From Pasteurella atlantica (lineage in GTDB: Bacteria > Pseudomonadota > Gammaproteobacteria > Enterobacterales > Pasteurellaceae): DNA of 64,000 nucleotides. The notes below the pieces were generated by a model. It was not told where the DNA came from. It ran no database searches and saw only the letters and a program-made list of their open reading frames with translations. The DNA lies in the NCBI RefSeq assembly GCF_963693435.1, contig NZ_OY856306.1, forward strand, positions 992,001-1,056,000. The letters are read 5' to 3'. Of this stretch, positions 47,464 through 57,427 are shown piece by piece. Position 1 is the stretch's first letter. The number at the start of each line of letters is the position of its first letter. A program made the position numbers and the translations under genes.

Positions 47464-47766
47464 TTTTTATTCCCTGATTTTGCAAATTTTGATTGTTATC
47501 TTACCGCTATCCTGATGAATTATTTTATATAAATGAGGATACATATTTTCTCGTTATCTATTTTACCGTTATAGTCATTACCTCTATATTTAAGTCTTGC
47601 ATAGATAAAATACATGATTTCTGTTTAGTCTTTTTTCGGTATTTGTTTATAAACTTTTTCTTTCCGACACAATTAATAATTCACGAGATCATAAGTTTAA
47701 AATCACTCATTCTTCACGAAATCATACAATTTGCAAATTTTGAACATTATCTTACCGCTTGTTTAT
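47464..47766. other. Intergenic stretch with two uptake signals
   Basis: This 303-bp AT-rich gap has no gene I can support. Uptake signals lie near 47480-47510 (TTTGCAAATTTT then TTACCGCT) and 47731-47762 (TTTGCAAATTTTGAACATTATCTTACCGCTTGT, full core at 47754-47762). A plus-strand open frame from 47493 is rejected as coding. Confidence 0.6.
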
Positions 47767-48246
47767 TCATTTATCGTTATAAAAATCATTTATTTCATTA
47801 AACAACACTTTTTTATCTAACGTCTGATTAACGACACTAAAAAACATATTATTGATAGATTTATCAATTATTTTGCCCTCTCTTATTTTTAATAAATGTG
47901 GAAACTTAGTATAGTTTTTTAAATGAAAGAGTAGATTGGATGCTAAATTTTGATTTTTTGTTGAATGTATTTGTTTATTTTTATCCAAATAGATGATAGA
48001 AATATTAGGGGTTAAATAGGGTAAAATTTCATTTTCTATAAAAAAATGTTGCTGTTTTCTCTCGTTATAACAGAAAAAATTTTGTCCATTATACTTTTCT
48101 AGATTTTCATTAAATTGTTTTTCTAATGCTTTTATACCTTTATTGATAGATTTATTTTGCCTTTTATTAGATATAAAAAGTAAAATAAACCCGAATAGAA
48201 GAGCTATCCCTATTATTCCTTGTAAGTTTAAAAATAAATTTTTCAT
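47767..48246 (-). CDS. Uncharacterised membrane-anchored protein, 159 residues
   Basis: Not recognised. One N-terminal membrane helix (about 8-26, GIIGIALLFGFILLFIS) is followed by a basic juxtamembrane region (27-42, SNKRQNKSINKG) and a soluble domain of about 110 residues. Likely inner-membrane with the domain in the cytoplasm or periplasm (not decided). It lies 15 bases after the TPR gene, so it probably belongs to one operon with the two genes upstream. Confidence 0.65.
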   Translation of the reverse strand: MKNLFLNLQGIIGIALLFGFILLFISNKRQNKSINKGIKALEKQFNENLEKYNGQNFFCYNERKQQHFFIENEILPYLTPNISIIYLDKNKQIHSTKNQNLASNLLFHLKNYTKFPHLLKIREGKIIDKSINNMFFSVVNQTLDKKVLFNEINDFYNDK

Positions 48247-48261
48247 TATTCTTTCCCATTT

Positions 48262-49236
48262 TTAACTACAAACAAATTTTTCAATATTTTTCTTCACATA
48301 GTCATCTAAAATATCTGCAAGTAATTGTTTTTCTTCTATCTTATCTAGTGCTTCGTCAAACTCTTCATAATTACCACCTACTTCGATATATTCATTATCT
48401 TCTAAATTATTATCATAGATAATTTTTTGGATTTGTTTATAAATTTTGTTTGCTTTTTTTACTACAGTTAAATGTTTTTTCGCCCCAATGATTTTTAGGC
48501 TTTCTTCTATATGATCTACTAAATAATATTGCCATTCATAAAAATCATAAAGTCCGCCGACACTTCTTTGGTCATCGAAATTTTTTACAGTACAAAGTAA
48601 GCGTTCTGCAGGGGTAATGGCGTTAAATCCATCTTCATTGGTGGCAAATTCTTTGAGTTTTTTATCAATATTTTCATAAATGAGTTCAACCCATTCATCT
48701 TTATATTGGGTATTTAAAAAATCTAAGCTTAAACTCGGCGTTTGTGCTGTTTGAGTCGGCGTTGCTTTATTAAGGCTGGCTTGTAATTCTTTTACTTTTT
48801 CAATATTGCGCTTAACAAAATCATTATATTTTTTCTCTTTTTTGTTTAGATCACGTAATCCCCACGCTGCTGCAAAATATTCTAATGCCTTTTCTTCATC
48901 ACCTTCATCAAAAATAATTTTTCCCATTTCCCAGTTTGTTGACGAGTTCATTTCTTGTTTATATTTACCCGTATAAACATTTAATGAAAGGGTTTTTTGG
49001 TTAAAAATTTTAGCATTATCGATATCGCCTTTTTCATAATAAAAATTACCTAACCCACTATAAACCCAATGTGCATTTTCATATTCATCTTTGGGTTCTG
49101 GGATTAAGTCATACATTTGTTGATAAATCTCGATACATTTATCCCAATCTTTATTTTCATAAGGCTCATCTGCGAGCAGATCTAATTCAAGCAATTTCGC
49201 TTCAAGCTTTTCATCTCTTTTACCGATAACAGTCAT
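48262..49236 (-). CDS. TPR-repeat protein, 324 residues
   Basis: The N-terminal half (about 15-150) holds three to four tetratricopeptide-like repeats: WDKCIEIYQQMYDLIP, WVYSGLGNFYYEKGDIDNAKIFNQKTL, and WEMGKIIFDEGDEEKALEYFAAAW. The C-terminal half is acidic, helical and unassigned. No signal peptide or membrane segment, so it is a cytoplasmic scaffold-type protein. It is ten bases after the YcxB-like gene. Function not known; similar TPR proteins occur near toxin-immunity loci, but nothing here proves that. Confidence 0.7.
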   Translation of the reverse strand: MTVIGKRDEKLEAKLLELDLLADEPYENKDWDKCIEIYQQMYDLIPEPKDEYENAHWVYSGLGNFYYEKGDIDNAKIFNQKTLSLNVYTGKYKQEMNSSTNWEMGKIIFDEGDEEKALEYFAAAWGLRDLNKKEKKYNDFVKRNIEKVKELQASLNKATPTQTAQTPSLSLDFLNTQYKDEWVELIYENIDKKLKEFATNEDGFNAITPAERLLCTVKNFDDQRSVGGLYDFYEWQYYLVDHIEESLKIIGAKKHLTVVKKANKIYKQIQKIIYDNNLEDNEYIEVGGNYEEFDEALDKIEEKQLLADILDDYVKKNIEKFVCS

Positions 49237-49246
49237 AAATATCTCC

Positions 49247-49753
49247 TTAGTTAGATTGAGGTGTAATTTGTGAAAACAGAAATAGGCGTAGTGGTTCTAT
49301 TTCCTGTGGTGAAATAAGTCTTTTAGGAATAAAAATACAAAGTGAGGGTGATAGATAAAGTAAGAAAAGATGCTCACTTTCTTTTATATTGATAAAGTTA
49401 TTCCAATTAAGATGTGACGGGTTATTTTTATCATCTAGGGATTGAACTCCATCATCAAGAATCGTCATATTCATTTCTTTATGCATTTTAGGATAATTTT
49501 TCCAATGTTTCTTAATCGCATAACGAAATCTGATTTGAATAAAAATCAAGGCATACAGAATATAAACTAATCCCATACATCCAAATGCGATAGAAAATCC
49601 AGATAATTCTCCTAATGATAAAGCAATACCGAATAAAGCGATACCAATGACAAAAATAATACTTTGGCTTATCAGCATTCTTTTTCCTTTTAAGATTTTT
49701 TGTACTTCTAAATATTCATCAAAAGTTGCTTTGCCTTTAATTTGTATATGCAT
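49247..49753 (-). CDS. YcxB-like membrane protein, 168 residues
   Basis: Two adjacent membrane helices (about 27-45, LISQSIIFVIGIALFGIAL, and 53-73, SIAFGCMGLVYILYALIFIQI) are followed by a C-terminal domain of the YcxB type (MTILDDGVQSLDDKNNPSHLNWNNFINIKESEHLFLLYLSPSLCIFIPKR, about 100-150). The family has no established function. The gene starts a probable three-gene operon with the TPR and membrane-anchored proteins. The start has AAAGGATAT upstream. Confidence 0.72.
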   Translation of the reverse strand: MHIQIKGKATFDEYLEVQKILKGKRMLISQSIIFVIGIALFGIALSLGELSGFSIAFGCMGLVYILYALIFIQIRFRYAIKKHWKNYPKMHKEMNMTILDDGVQSLDDKNNPSHLNWNNFINIKESEHLFLLYLSPSLCIFIPKRLISPQEIEPLRLFLFSQITPQSN

Positions 49754-49844
49754 ATTTATATCCTTTGAGTGTTTTTAGTACGATACTATAACTTATAAAG
49801 GCGTTCAAATATCTTGATTATACGAAATTATAGTATTGTTACTA

Positions 49845-49874
49845 TACAGGGCAAGGGTGAATTCTTACCCTGTA
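49845..49874. terminator. Hairpin downstream of cydC
   Basis: TACAGGGCAAG (49845-49855) pairs with CTTACCCTGTA (49864-49874) with one mismatch and an eight-base loop. It is 130 bases after the cydC stop on the minus strand. There is no T tract, so its use as a terminator is uncertain. The rest of 49754-50002 shows nothing else. Confidence 0.4.
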
Positions 49875-50002
49875 GTTTAACTATCTATACACTATAAAGA
49901 GCATTACTCAATAGAAAAGATTGTGGTGATTATTATATTAAATCTAATTTGTTCTTATTTAATCCATAATTGATGAATATATTGAATGGTATAGGTAAAT
50001 AC

Positions 50003-51664
50003 TCATTTTAAAATAATCCCTTTTTCAAGATGATAAATATGATCAAAACGAGAGAGTTGGCTTAATCGATGTGTGATCATAAGTACTGTTTTGTTTTTAC
50101 ATTCATTGAGGATAAGTTCTAAAATTTGTTGTTCTGTTTCACGATCTAGTCCTTCCGTTGGCTCATCAAGTAATACGATTTGAGCAGGGTGGAGCAGTGT
50201 TCTGGCTAATCCCAAACGACGTTGTTCACCACCAGAGAGGGGACGCCCCCCCTCACCAAGCCATAAATTTAATCCTTCAGACTGTTCAAGTAGGTGAGTT
50301 AACCCAACTTTGGTTAATGAGTGGATAAGTTCTAATTCGGTGGCGTTAGGTTTTGCAATTAATAAATTATCCCGTAATGAAGCACTAAAAATATGTACTC
50401 TTTGATTTAGTGTGATCATATTTTGACGTAAAGCATTTTCACAATAACGTTCAATTTTGCAATTATTTAACCAAATCTGACCGCTTGTTGAGGCATAGTT
50501 TCGGTTTAATAATTGAAAAATTGTCGTTTTTCCGCTACCTGTTTTTCCTAAAATAGCAATTTTCTCACCTTGTTTAATTTCAAAACAGAGGTGATTTAAA
50601 ACAGGTTGATCTGTATAGCTAAAAGAGATATTTTCAAATCGAATAAGCGGTGACTTTGGATCAACTTTTTGCAAAAACTCTTCTTTTCCAAACACAATAG
50701 GCGGTTGAGTCGTAATATTGGTGAGACGTTCTGCTGCAGTAATCACTTGCCCTAAATGTAAAAAAGCCACACCGATAGGGGTTAAAATTTCAAGAGAGGC
50801 AAGGGTACAGAAGATAACGAGGGCAATAAGGGCTTCACTATTTTCAATATTTGGAAGCTGAATTGCAGTAGCACAAAGATATAATGTGACAGTAACAAGT
50901 ACACCATTACAAGCAATCAGTAGGGCATTGGATAAATCACTGAGTTGATGCTGTTTGCTTTGACTTTGTAACCATTGCTGTTCTGTTTTCTGTAATTTTT
51001 CAGTGGCTTGTTGCTGAACGCCAAATAGTAAAAATTCTGAATGTAACTGTACCCACTCAATAAATTGTGAACGGTATTGGCTTCTTGCTTGAATAATATC
51101 TTTCCCTGTTTTTCTTCCTAAATGATAAAAAAGGGTAGGAAAAATCAATAAAAGAACCGTTAAGCTACCGCAAACAACAAGGCTAATTAATGGTGAAACA
51201 AGCCATAATCCAAATCCCATAAAGAGAATAACGGCAATAGCACTGAGAAACGGAGAGATTAGATTAAGGTACAGGGTATCTAATGTATCAACATCCGCAA
51301 CCATAAAATTAAGTAGCTCACTGTTTCTATATTGATTTAATTGTGCTGGACTAAGCGGTATGATTTTTTTAAAAATTGCAACTCGTAATGTGGCTAACAC
51401 TCTAAAGGTTGCATCGTGAGTTACAAGGCGTTCAAAATAGCGAGTAACGGTTCGCCCAATGGCTAAGCCTCTTACTCCAGATGAAGGGTAGAAAAAGTTA
51501 AAAGTAAGCACGGATCCAAAAAGAGAAGAAGCTGCTAAAAACCAACCAGATAAACTGAGTAAACCAATACTGGCACTTAAACTCGTAATAGCAAGAATGA
51601 TCCCTAATGCTAGGTGACCATAGTGATGTTTTAAAAGAGAAAGAAAAGGGAAAAGTGAACGCAT
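50003..51664 (-). CDS. cydC: Heterodimeric thiol ABC exporter subunit CydC
   Basis: Encodes 553 residues: six membrane helices (about 15-310) fused to an ATPase domain. Walker A is GKTGSGKTT, signature LSGGEQRRLGLARTLL and Walker B QIVLLDEPTEGLD. With CydD it exports glutathione and cysteine to the periplasm, which is needed for cytochrome bd assembly. It follows cydD by two bases. An uptake signal core lies inside the gene near 50478. cydAB are not in the window. Confidence 0.95.
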   Translation of the reverse strand: MRSLFPFLSLLKHHYGHLALGIILAITSLSASIGLLSLSGWFLAASSLFGSVLTFNFFYPSSGVRGLAIGRTVTRYFERLVTHDATFRVLATLRVAIFKKIIPLSPAQLNQYRNSELLNFMVADVDTLDTLYLNLISPFLSAIAVILFMGFGLWLVSPLISLVVCGSLTVLLLIFPTLFYHLGRKTGKDIIQARSQYRSQFIEWVQLHSEFLLFGVQQQATEKLQKTEQQWLQSQSKQHQLSDLSNALLIACNGVLVTVTLYLCATAIQLPNIENSEALIALVIFCTLASLEILTPIGVAFLHLGQVITAAERLTNITTQPPIVFGKEEFLQKVDPKSPLIRFENISFSYTDQPVLNHLCFEIKQGEKIAILGKTGSGKTTIFQLLNRNYASTSGQIWLNNCKIERYCENALRQNMITLNQRVHIFSASLRDNLLIAKPNATELELIHSLTKVGLTHLLEQSEGLNLWLGEGGRPLSGGEQRRLGLARTLLHPAQIVLLDEPTEGLDRETEQQILELILNECKNKTVLMITHRLSQLSRFDHIYHLEKGIILK

Positions 51665-51666
51665 TA

Positions 51667-53427
51667 TTATATTTCCTTATCTATAATTTGAGAGTCAATC
51701 AATTGACTAAAATAGCCTTGATTTTTTATATGATTAAATGAACCTTGTTGCACAATTTCCCCATTTTTCATTACTAAGATATTGTGGCTCTGTTTGAGAT
51801 CTTCTACTCTATGAGTAATCATTAAAGTTGTTTGTTTTTCACTTAATGTATTTAGTGCTTGTAATACCTGTTGCTCTGATTTCCCATCAAGGCTAGCTGT
51901 GGGTTCATCAAGTAATAGTAATGCAGCAGGGCGAAGAATAGCTCTTGCAATAGCAATACGTTGTGCTTGCCCGCCAGAAAGTCCAATACTGTGATCTTGG
52001 ATTTGATAATCCAACCCTAAGGTATTAACAAATTCATCAGCATTAGAGAGTGCGAGTGCTTTATTAAGCTCTTCTTCAGTGGTATTAGGGCTACCAAGTA
52101 AAATATTTTCTTTTAAAGATCCTTTGATAAGTTGAGGATTTTGCCCTACCCACGCTAATTTTTTACGCCATTGGGTGATATCTAATTCTTTTAGTTCAAT
52201 GCCATTAATTTTTACTGAACCTTGATAGGGTAAAAAACCTAAAAACATATTAATTAAAGAGGTTTTACCCGCTCCGCTTTGTCCTACAATCGCAATATGT
52301 TGCTGTGGCATTATGTCAAAGTTCAATGGTTTACTTAACGGGGTTCCTTGTGGTGAAAGAACAATACAATCTTTAACACTGATTTGTAATTCATCTTTTT
52401 CTAATAATTGTGAACCATATTGTTGCGTTGATACTTCAGTATTTAGAAACGTTTCAATACTATCTGCTGCACCAATAGCGGTAGATTTGTCGTGATAATA
52501 AGTCCCGAGTTCACGTAGAGGTTGATAAAATTCTGGGGCGAGCATTAAACAGAAGAAACCAATAAATAAACTCACTTCTGTACTATAGCCACCAAAATCG
52601 ATCTGATCTAAATAGGTAAAACCAAAATAGACCGCAGTAACAGCAATAGAGATTGCAGTAAAAAATTCTAAAACCGCAGAAGAAAGAAATGCCATTTTTA
52701 ATACATCCATTGTGCTGACACGAAAATCTTCGGTACTTTGATAAATTTGGTTAGTTTGTTGTTCTACTTGTCCAAATAGACGAATCGTCTCTAATCCCTT
52801 TAGTTTATCAAGAAATTGACCACTTAAACGAGATAAAATGCTAATGTGACGTTGATTGACTTCTGCGGCTTTCATTCCTGCAAGGATCATAAATAATGGA
52901 AGTAAAGGGAGAGTTACAAATAGGATAATTCCAGCCGCCCAATTCAGAGAAAATACCACACCAAGAATAGCAATAGGAATTAGCATTGCTATTTTTTGCT
53001 GTGGTAAATAGCGAGCATAAAAATTATGTAGGTTTTCAACCTGTTCAAGCATTAATATAGCCCAACTTCCTGCAGGTTTTTGTGAAATAGTCATTGGACC
53101 AACAGTATTAAGTTTATCAATAATTTGTTTTCTTAAATGTTGTCGAAGTTGTAATCCTGCTTGAAAGCCAATTTTTTGGCGGATCCAAACCAAAATGGCA
53201 CGTCCAATAAAACATAGAAGCAGAGTAATAAGTAATAAATAAAAAGATTCAGGTAATTGTTGTACTTTTATAATATTGTGTAATATATGTGCAAGAATGC
53301 CCATTTGTATAATAATAAGTAATCCACATATAAAACCTAATAAAATATTAAGATAAATCCATTTTTTAACTGTATTTTGTTGTTTATTAAGCCATTTTTG
53401 TAAATATTGTTGGCGTTGTTTATCCAT
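51667..53427 (-). CDS. cydD: Heterodimeric thiol ABC exporter subunit CydD
   Basis: Encodes 586 residues with the fused transmembrane/ATPase layout. The N-terminal segment MDKQRQQYLQKWLNKQQ and helix region are CydD-like; Walker A is GQSGAGKTS, signature LSGGQAQRIAIARAIL and Walker B ALLLLDEPTASLD. It lies 34 bases downstream of tamB and two bases before cydC, so tamA-tamB-cydD-cydC may be one transcript. Confidence 0.95.
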   Translation of the reverse strand: MDKQRQQYLQKWLNKQQNTVKKWIYLNILLGFICGLLIIIQMGILAHILHNIIKVQQLPESFYLLLITLLLCFIGRAILVWIRQKIGFQAGLQLRQHLRKQIIDKLNTVGPMTISQKPAGSWAILMLEQVENLHNFYARYLPQQKIAMLIPIAILGVVFSLNWAAGIILFVTLPLLPLFMILAGMKAAEVNQRHISILSRLSGQFLDKLKGLETIRLFGQVEQQTNQIYQSTEDFRVSTMDVLKMAFLSSAVLEFFTAISIAVTAVYFGFTYLDQIDFGGYSTEVSLFIGFFCLMLAPEFYQPLRELGTYYHDKSTAIGAADSIETFLNTEVSTQQYGSQLLEKDELQISVKDCIVLSPQGTPLSKPLNFDIMPQQHIAIVGQSGAGKTSLINMFLGFLPYQGSVKINGIELKELDITQWRKKLAWVGQNPQLIKGSLKENILLGSPNTTEEELNKALALSNADEFVNTLGLDYQIQDHSIGLSGGQAQRIAIARAILRPAALLLLDEPTASLDGKSEQQVLQALNTLSEKQTTLMITHRVEDLKQSHNILVMKNGEIVQQGSFNHIKNQGYFSQLIDSQIIDKEI

Positions 53428-53461
53428 ATTAAAAACCTATTAAAAAATTGAAGGCAAAAAA

Positions 53462-56400
53462 TTAATCAAATTCAAACTTATACATCAAATCAATGGTTTG
53501 GTTGATACTTGAAACCCATTGTAAATAGAGTTGTGGAGCAAGACGGTAACGTAATGTTAATTCTGTGAGAGAAGCAAAAATCCCAGTCCCATATTTTACC
53601 TTAAATTTCGGTGTTAAACTACCGCTTACTACGACTTTGGTGTTATCTCCAATACCCGCAGTGGTTACATTAAGATCGTGAATACCAAAAGTATTTCCTA
53701 TATTTCCAATAAGTTTACTACTTTGAGAGAGTCCTAATCCAATAGCGACTGCAGCAATAGAGTTTTGAGAGCCATTTTCACCACTATTTTCTAATCCTCG
53801 ACCAGTAAGTATATAAGAAAGTGCTTGTGCGTTTGGCATAGAAGGTTCAGAAAATATGGAGACTTTAGGGCTATCAGCAACACCTGTTATATGTACACCT
53901 GCAGTAATGTTGGTATTTTCAATCGCTTCAGGATTACGAATTGCTTTAATATTCAATGTTGGTTGGGAAGGAATACCAGAGAAAATAATATTTCCTTTAC
54001 GAATAATTAGATTTTGTCCAAAAGAATTATAAGTGCCTTTCTTCAAATGAATTTGACCATACAGCCCTAATCCTTTACTTCCTTGTGAAACTTTAACTAA
54101 ACCATATAATTGTGTTTTTAAACCGTACGCACTCAGGTTTATTTTATCTTCTATAAGGCGAATATTCACATCCGCTTGAATCACCATACTCTTATTTTTA
54201 TTCGTTTTTGCTAATTTTTTGAGAAAATCACCTTTTTTCTTTGCAGATCCATCCATAATCACTTCATCACTACTTACATTTACAGTATTCTCAGGTAATT
54301 CTTCAATTTCAATATCCGCCCAAGGAATATCAATATTTCCCCCTAATATTAATTTATTAGGTGTAGCAGTCACTTCAATATCAGGACTAATATCTAATTT
54401 AGCTATATTAGGAATTTTTAATCTGAAGTTATTACCTTTAGTTTGGATATGAGTATGCCAATTATTTAAGTCTTGCCAATTTGCATCACCTGTTAGCGTT
54501 AATTCACCATTAGGTGCTTGAATATGTCCTGTTAGAGTAGAATTAGTACCATTAAATTTAATATTTAATGCTCCGTCAGTTATATCAAATGGCATAGTAT
54601 AAGCTTGAGCTTTAAGTTGAGTTAAGTTTAAATCGCCATTTAATAATGGTGCTAAAGCTGTTCCACCAAGATGCAGATTGGCATTAATATTTCCATCTAT
54701 TTTTTCACTTTTTGCAATAAGCGGTTTGAGTAGTTTTATATTAATATTCTCAATATTAATATGACCAGATAATGCTCTTTTATGTACAATATCAGAAACA
54801 GTTAATTGACTGACTAACTGACCATTATTTTTGATTTTAACCAATGAATTTAAATTTAAAGTATTATTAATTAATTTCACGGTTAGTTTTACAGGTTCTA
54901 AGGTGAGAGGAAATGTACGATAATCAATTTTTTGTTTTAATTGTATTGTATTAGCATTTGCCTCTAGATCTAGTTGAGGTGCTTTATTTTCAAACCATTG
55001 AGCATCACCTTTGAGGTTTACTAATCCATCTAATTGTGTTTTTTTATCTAGAAATTGTTTTAAGAACGAGAGATCCAATTGTTGTATTTCAAAAGGTACT
55101 TTTCCCGTTTTTCCAGCTTTAAAGGAAGTAGGAAAACAAGCGGAGGCGTTTGTATTTTTCCAACAATGAGCAGAAATATCCGCCTCAATTTTTTTATTAT
55201 TATAGCTAATTTGAATATTTTTATCATTTTTCCATTCTCCGATAGGAGATTGGAGCGTTGCCTTGCTTAGTTGTCCTGACCATTTTTCTAACAAGCGGTT
55301 AAATGTCCCAGAAATTTGCAAATTTGCCGCAAAAGGTTCACCTGAAGAGTGGAGAGTTAAATGATGATTTTTTTCATCGCCAGTTACGGTTAAATCGGCT
55401 TTTTGTACTTTAATATCCCCATAAGCAAGTTGTGAGAGATTAATTTTTACATCACCTTTAATTTGTTTATCTGTTGAAATAGTGCCTTTAGCCGTTAAGT
55501 GCTGTAGGTTTAAATCTTGATAGTGGACATTATTTGCGATTAAATCCATATCTAAATTAGGTTTAATAATATCACCTGTTAAATTGACTTTACCATTAAT
55601 ACTTGCACTTAAATGAGGAATCAGTCCTTTTAAATTAGGGGCGGTTATATCAGCATTAAACTGAGAGGTTTTTCCTAATATTCCGTGCATTGAAATATGA
55701 TTTTTACCATAGATCAGTTTGGTGTTTTTAATATCAAGCAGTGTTTTATTATTAGCCGTTAATTCACCTTTTAATAATAATGTTTGATTAAAAAGTTTAC
55801 CTTTTAAATCTAATTGACTAATATCGACTGACCACAATTCACCTTTCTCTCCTTTTCCAACATAACCTGTAGAGGTTAAGTTGCCTGAAAGTGTGGCTGC
55901 CCATTGAGGCAATAGCGAATGGGTTTTAATATGGGTTAAGTGAGCATTAGATTGCCATTTTAATCCTTCTTGCCAATCAATGTTACCAGAGAGTAGTGCT
56001 GTTCCATTAAGAGCATCAAGCTTAAGCTTTTCAACATTAAAAGAGGTGAGTTCTCCGTTTCCTATTACATCTAATTGACTTTTCGGTAAATCCATTCCAG
56101 ATGCGTTCATTTTGGCATTTAATTGATAATTCAATAAATCACCAGAGAGGGAAAGAGCAATATCTTTTAAGGTTAATACTTTTTGATTTTTTTCAGGTAT
56201 AAAAGGATAGTGAACCTTGTCACTTGTTAATGTTACCCTAAAAGGTGTTTTTGCTTCAGCAAGTTTTAGGTTTCCAATCAAATGTGCATTAGCCACCCCT
56301 TGAGTTGTCAGCTCTAATTGTGTTAATCCTAATAACTCTCCTGAAAGTTTTAACTCTGCGTTTGATTTCGGAATTTTAAGTTTTTTGAGTAAGGGTAATT

Positions 56401-57379
56401 GAGCGTTGAACTTACCGTTAATCGGTAAATTATTCACTAAATTTAACATTGCTGAACCACTGATATTTCCCTTATCACTAAGAATGACAAGTTTTGCTAA
56501 TTGCATTTTTTGATCTTTCAATTCACCTTTTTCTATCAAAAGAGAAGAAATAGTGAGTAAAGGTTCAGTAGTAACTTGGTTATCTTTTTTTACCTTCTGT
56601 TTAATCACGATATTTTGTGCATTAAATCGAGGAAGGGCGAGATTAAAAGGAAGCGCTAAGTCTTCTGGAGAGGTTAATAATGGTTGATTTAATCTATCTT
56701 TAATGGCATTCCAATCGATTTTATCAGATTGAGCGGTCACATTATTTGAAGAATTTGCATTTTTTTGTTCGGAAGTGACCGCTTGTGGCAAGATAATGTC
56801 TAAATGATCAAGATCTGTAGGGGCAAGTTGTAGATTTTTCCCTTCTCCGTGAATACCTGAAGATAAGTGTTTTAAAGAGATAGCAGTACCATCAATATTT
56901 AATAATAAATTTTCCACCGCTAATTGATTGGCGGAGATCACTAAAGGTAATTCAAATGGTTTTTTCTCTTTTTTTGACGGCTGTTGCTGTGTTGTTAATT
57001 GAGAGGTATCAATATCAATTAATGGATTTTTTACTGTGATATTTTCCACACATAGTTTACGTTCTAAAAGACAACCTATTTTAATTTTAAGCTGGGTTTC
57101 TTCAAGCTTAGCATTTACTCCTTGCATAGAAAAATGAGTATTTTTAAGTTTAAGCCCTTCTTGTAAATTTCCAGAAACACTTCCGATAGAAAGTTCATCA
57201 AGGTATTTATCAACAAGTTGAATAATAGAGCGTTGCCCATAACCTGTACTTAAAACAAGAGTAAGGCTAATGAGCAAGACGGCAAATAAGCCAGCAATGT
57301 AGTAAAGCCAACGCCATTTACTTTTATTTTTTGATTTTACTACAGAAGTAGTTTGTTCTGATTTTGTTATTTTGTTCAT
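53462..57379 (-). CDS. tamB: Translocation and assembly module protein TamB
   Basis: Encodes 1305 residues. An N-terminal membrane anchor (about 24-44, WLYYIAGLFAVLLISLTLVLS) leads into a very long periplasmic region of repeating beta strands (AsmA-like lipid-groove fold), ending in the DUF490/TamB domain that contacts TamA (about 1000-1305, with GLGLYGQIHLKKGTYNSFGQNLIIRKGNIIFSGIPSQPTLNI). It spans the periplasm and aids outer-membrane protein insertion and phospholipid transport. Two uptake signals with full core (near 55290 and 56780) lie inside the gene. It follows tamA by 48 bases. Confidence 0.95.
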   Translation of the reverse strand: MNKITKSEQTTSVVKSKNKSKWRWLYYIAGLFAVLLISLTLVLSTGYGQRSIIQLVDKYLDELSIGSVSGNLQEGLKLKNTHFSMQGVNAKLEETQLKIKIGCLLERKLCVENITVKNPLIDIDTSQLTTQQQPSKKEKKPFELPLVISANQLAVENLLLNIDGTAISLKHLSSGIHGEGKNLQLAPTDLDHLDIILPQAVTSEQKNANSSNNVTAQSDKIDWNAIKDRLNQPLLTSPEDLALPFNLALPRFNAQNIVIKQKVKKDNQVTTEPLLTISSLLIEKGELKDQKMQLAKLVILSDKGNISGSAMLNLVNNLPINGKFNAQLPLLKKLKIPKSNAELKLSGELLGLTQLELTTQGVANAHLIGNLKLAEAKTPFRVTLTSDKVHYPFIPEKNQKVLTLKDIALSLSGDLLNYQLNAKMNASGMDLPKSQLDVIGNGELTSFNVEKLKLDALNGTALLSGNIDWQEGLKWQSNAHLTHIKTHSLLPQWAATLSGNLTSTGYVGKGEKGELWSVDISQLDLKGKLFNQTLLLKGELTANNKTLLDIKNTKLIYGKNHISMHGILGKTSQFNADITAPNLKGLIPHLSASINGKVNLTGDIIKPNLDMDLIANNVHYQDLNLQHLTAKGTISTDKQIKGDVKINLSQLAYGDIKVQKADLTVTGDEKNHHLTLHSSGEPFAANLQISGTFNRLLEKWSGQLSKATLQSPIGEWKNDKNIQISYNNKKIEADISAHCWKNTNASACFPTSFKAGKTGKVPFEIQQLDLSFLKQFLDKKTQLDGLVNLKGDAQWFENKAPQLDLEANANTIQLKQKIDYRTFPLTLEPVKLTVKLINNTLNLNSLVKIKNNGQLVSQLTVSDIVHKRALSGHINIENINIKLLKPLIAKSEKIDGNINANLHLGGTALAPLLNGDLNLTQLKAQAYTMPFDITDGALNIKFNGTNSTLTGHIQAPNGELTLTGDANWQDLNNWHTHIQTKGNNFRLKIPNIAKLDISPDIEVTATPNKLILGGNIDIPWADIEIEELPENTVNVSSDEVIMDGSAKKKGDFLKKLAKTNKNKSMVIQADVNIRLIEDKINLSAYGLKTQLYGLVKVSQGSKGLGLYGQIHLKKGTYNSFGQNLIIRKGNIIFSGIPSQPTLNIKAIRNPEAIENTNITAGVHITGVADSPKVSIFSEPSMPNAQALSYILTGRGLENSGENGSQNSIAAVAIGLGLSQSSKLIGNIGNTFGIHDLNVTTAGIGDNTKVVVSGSLTPKFKVKYGTGIFASLTELTLRYRLAPQLYLQWVSSINQTIDLMYKFEFD

Positions 57380-57427
57380 TTTATGATTATTCTATTTAAT
57401 TTTATATTATTTGGCTTTCTTTTTTAA

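Noticed and set aside
47493-47801. Plus-strand open frame of 102 codons in the gap before the membrane-anchored protein gene
   Set aside because: It starts inside an uptake signal, runs into the neighbouring gene on the other strand, has no ribosome binding site and has biased hydrophobic content typical of AT-rich noise.
49845-49874. The GGGCAAGGGTGAATTC hairpin downstream of cydC as a third FMN riboswitch
   Set aside because: Only the first few bases resemble an RFN element; the rest of the conserved core is absent, so it is just a hairpin.
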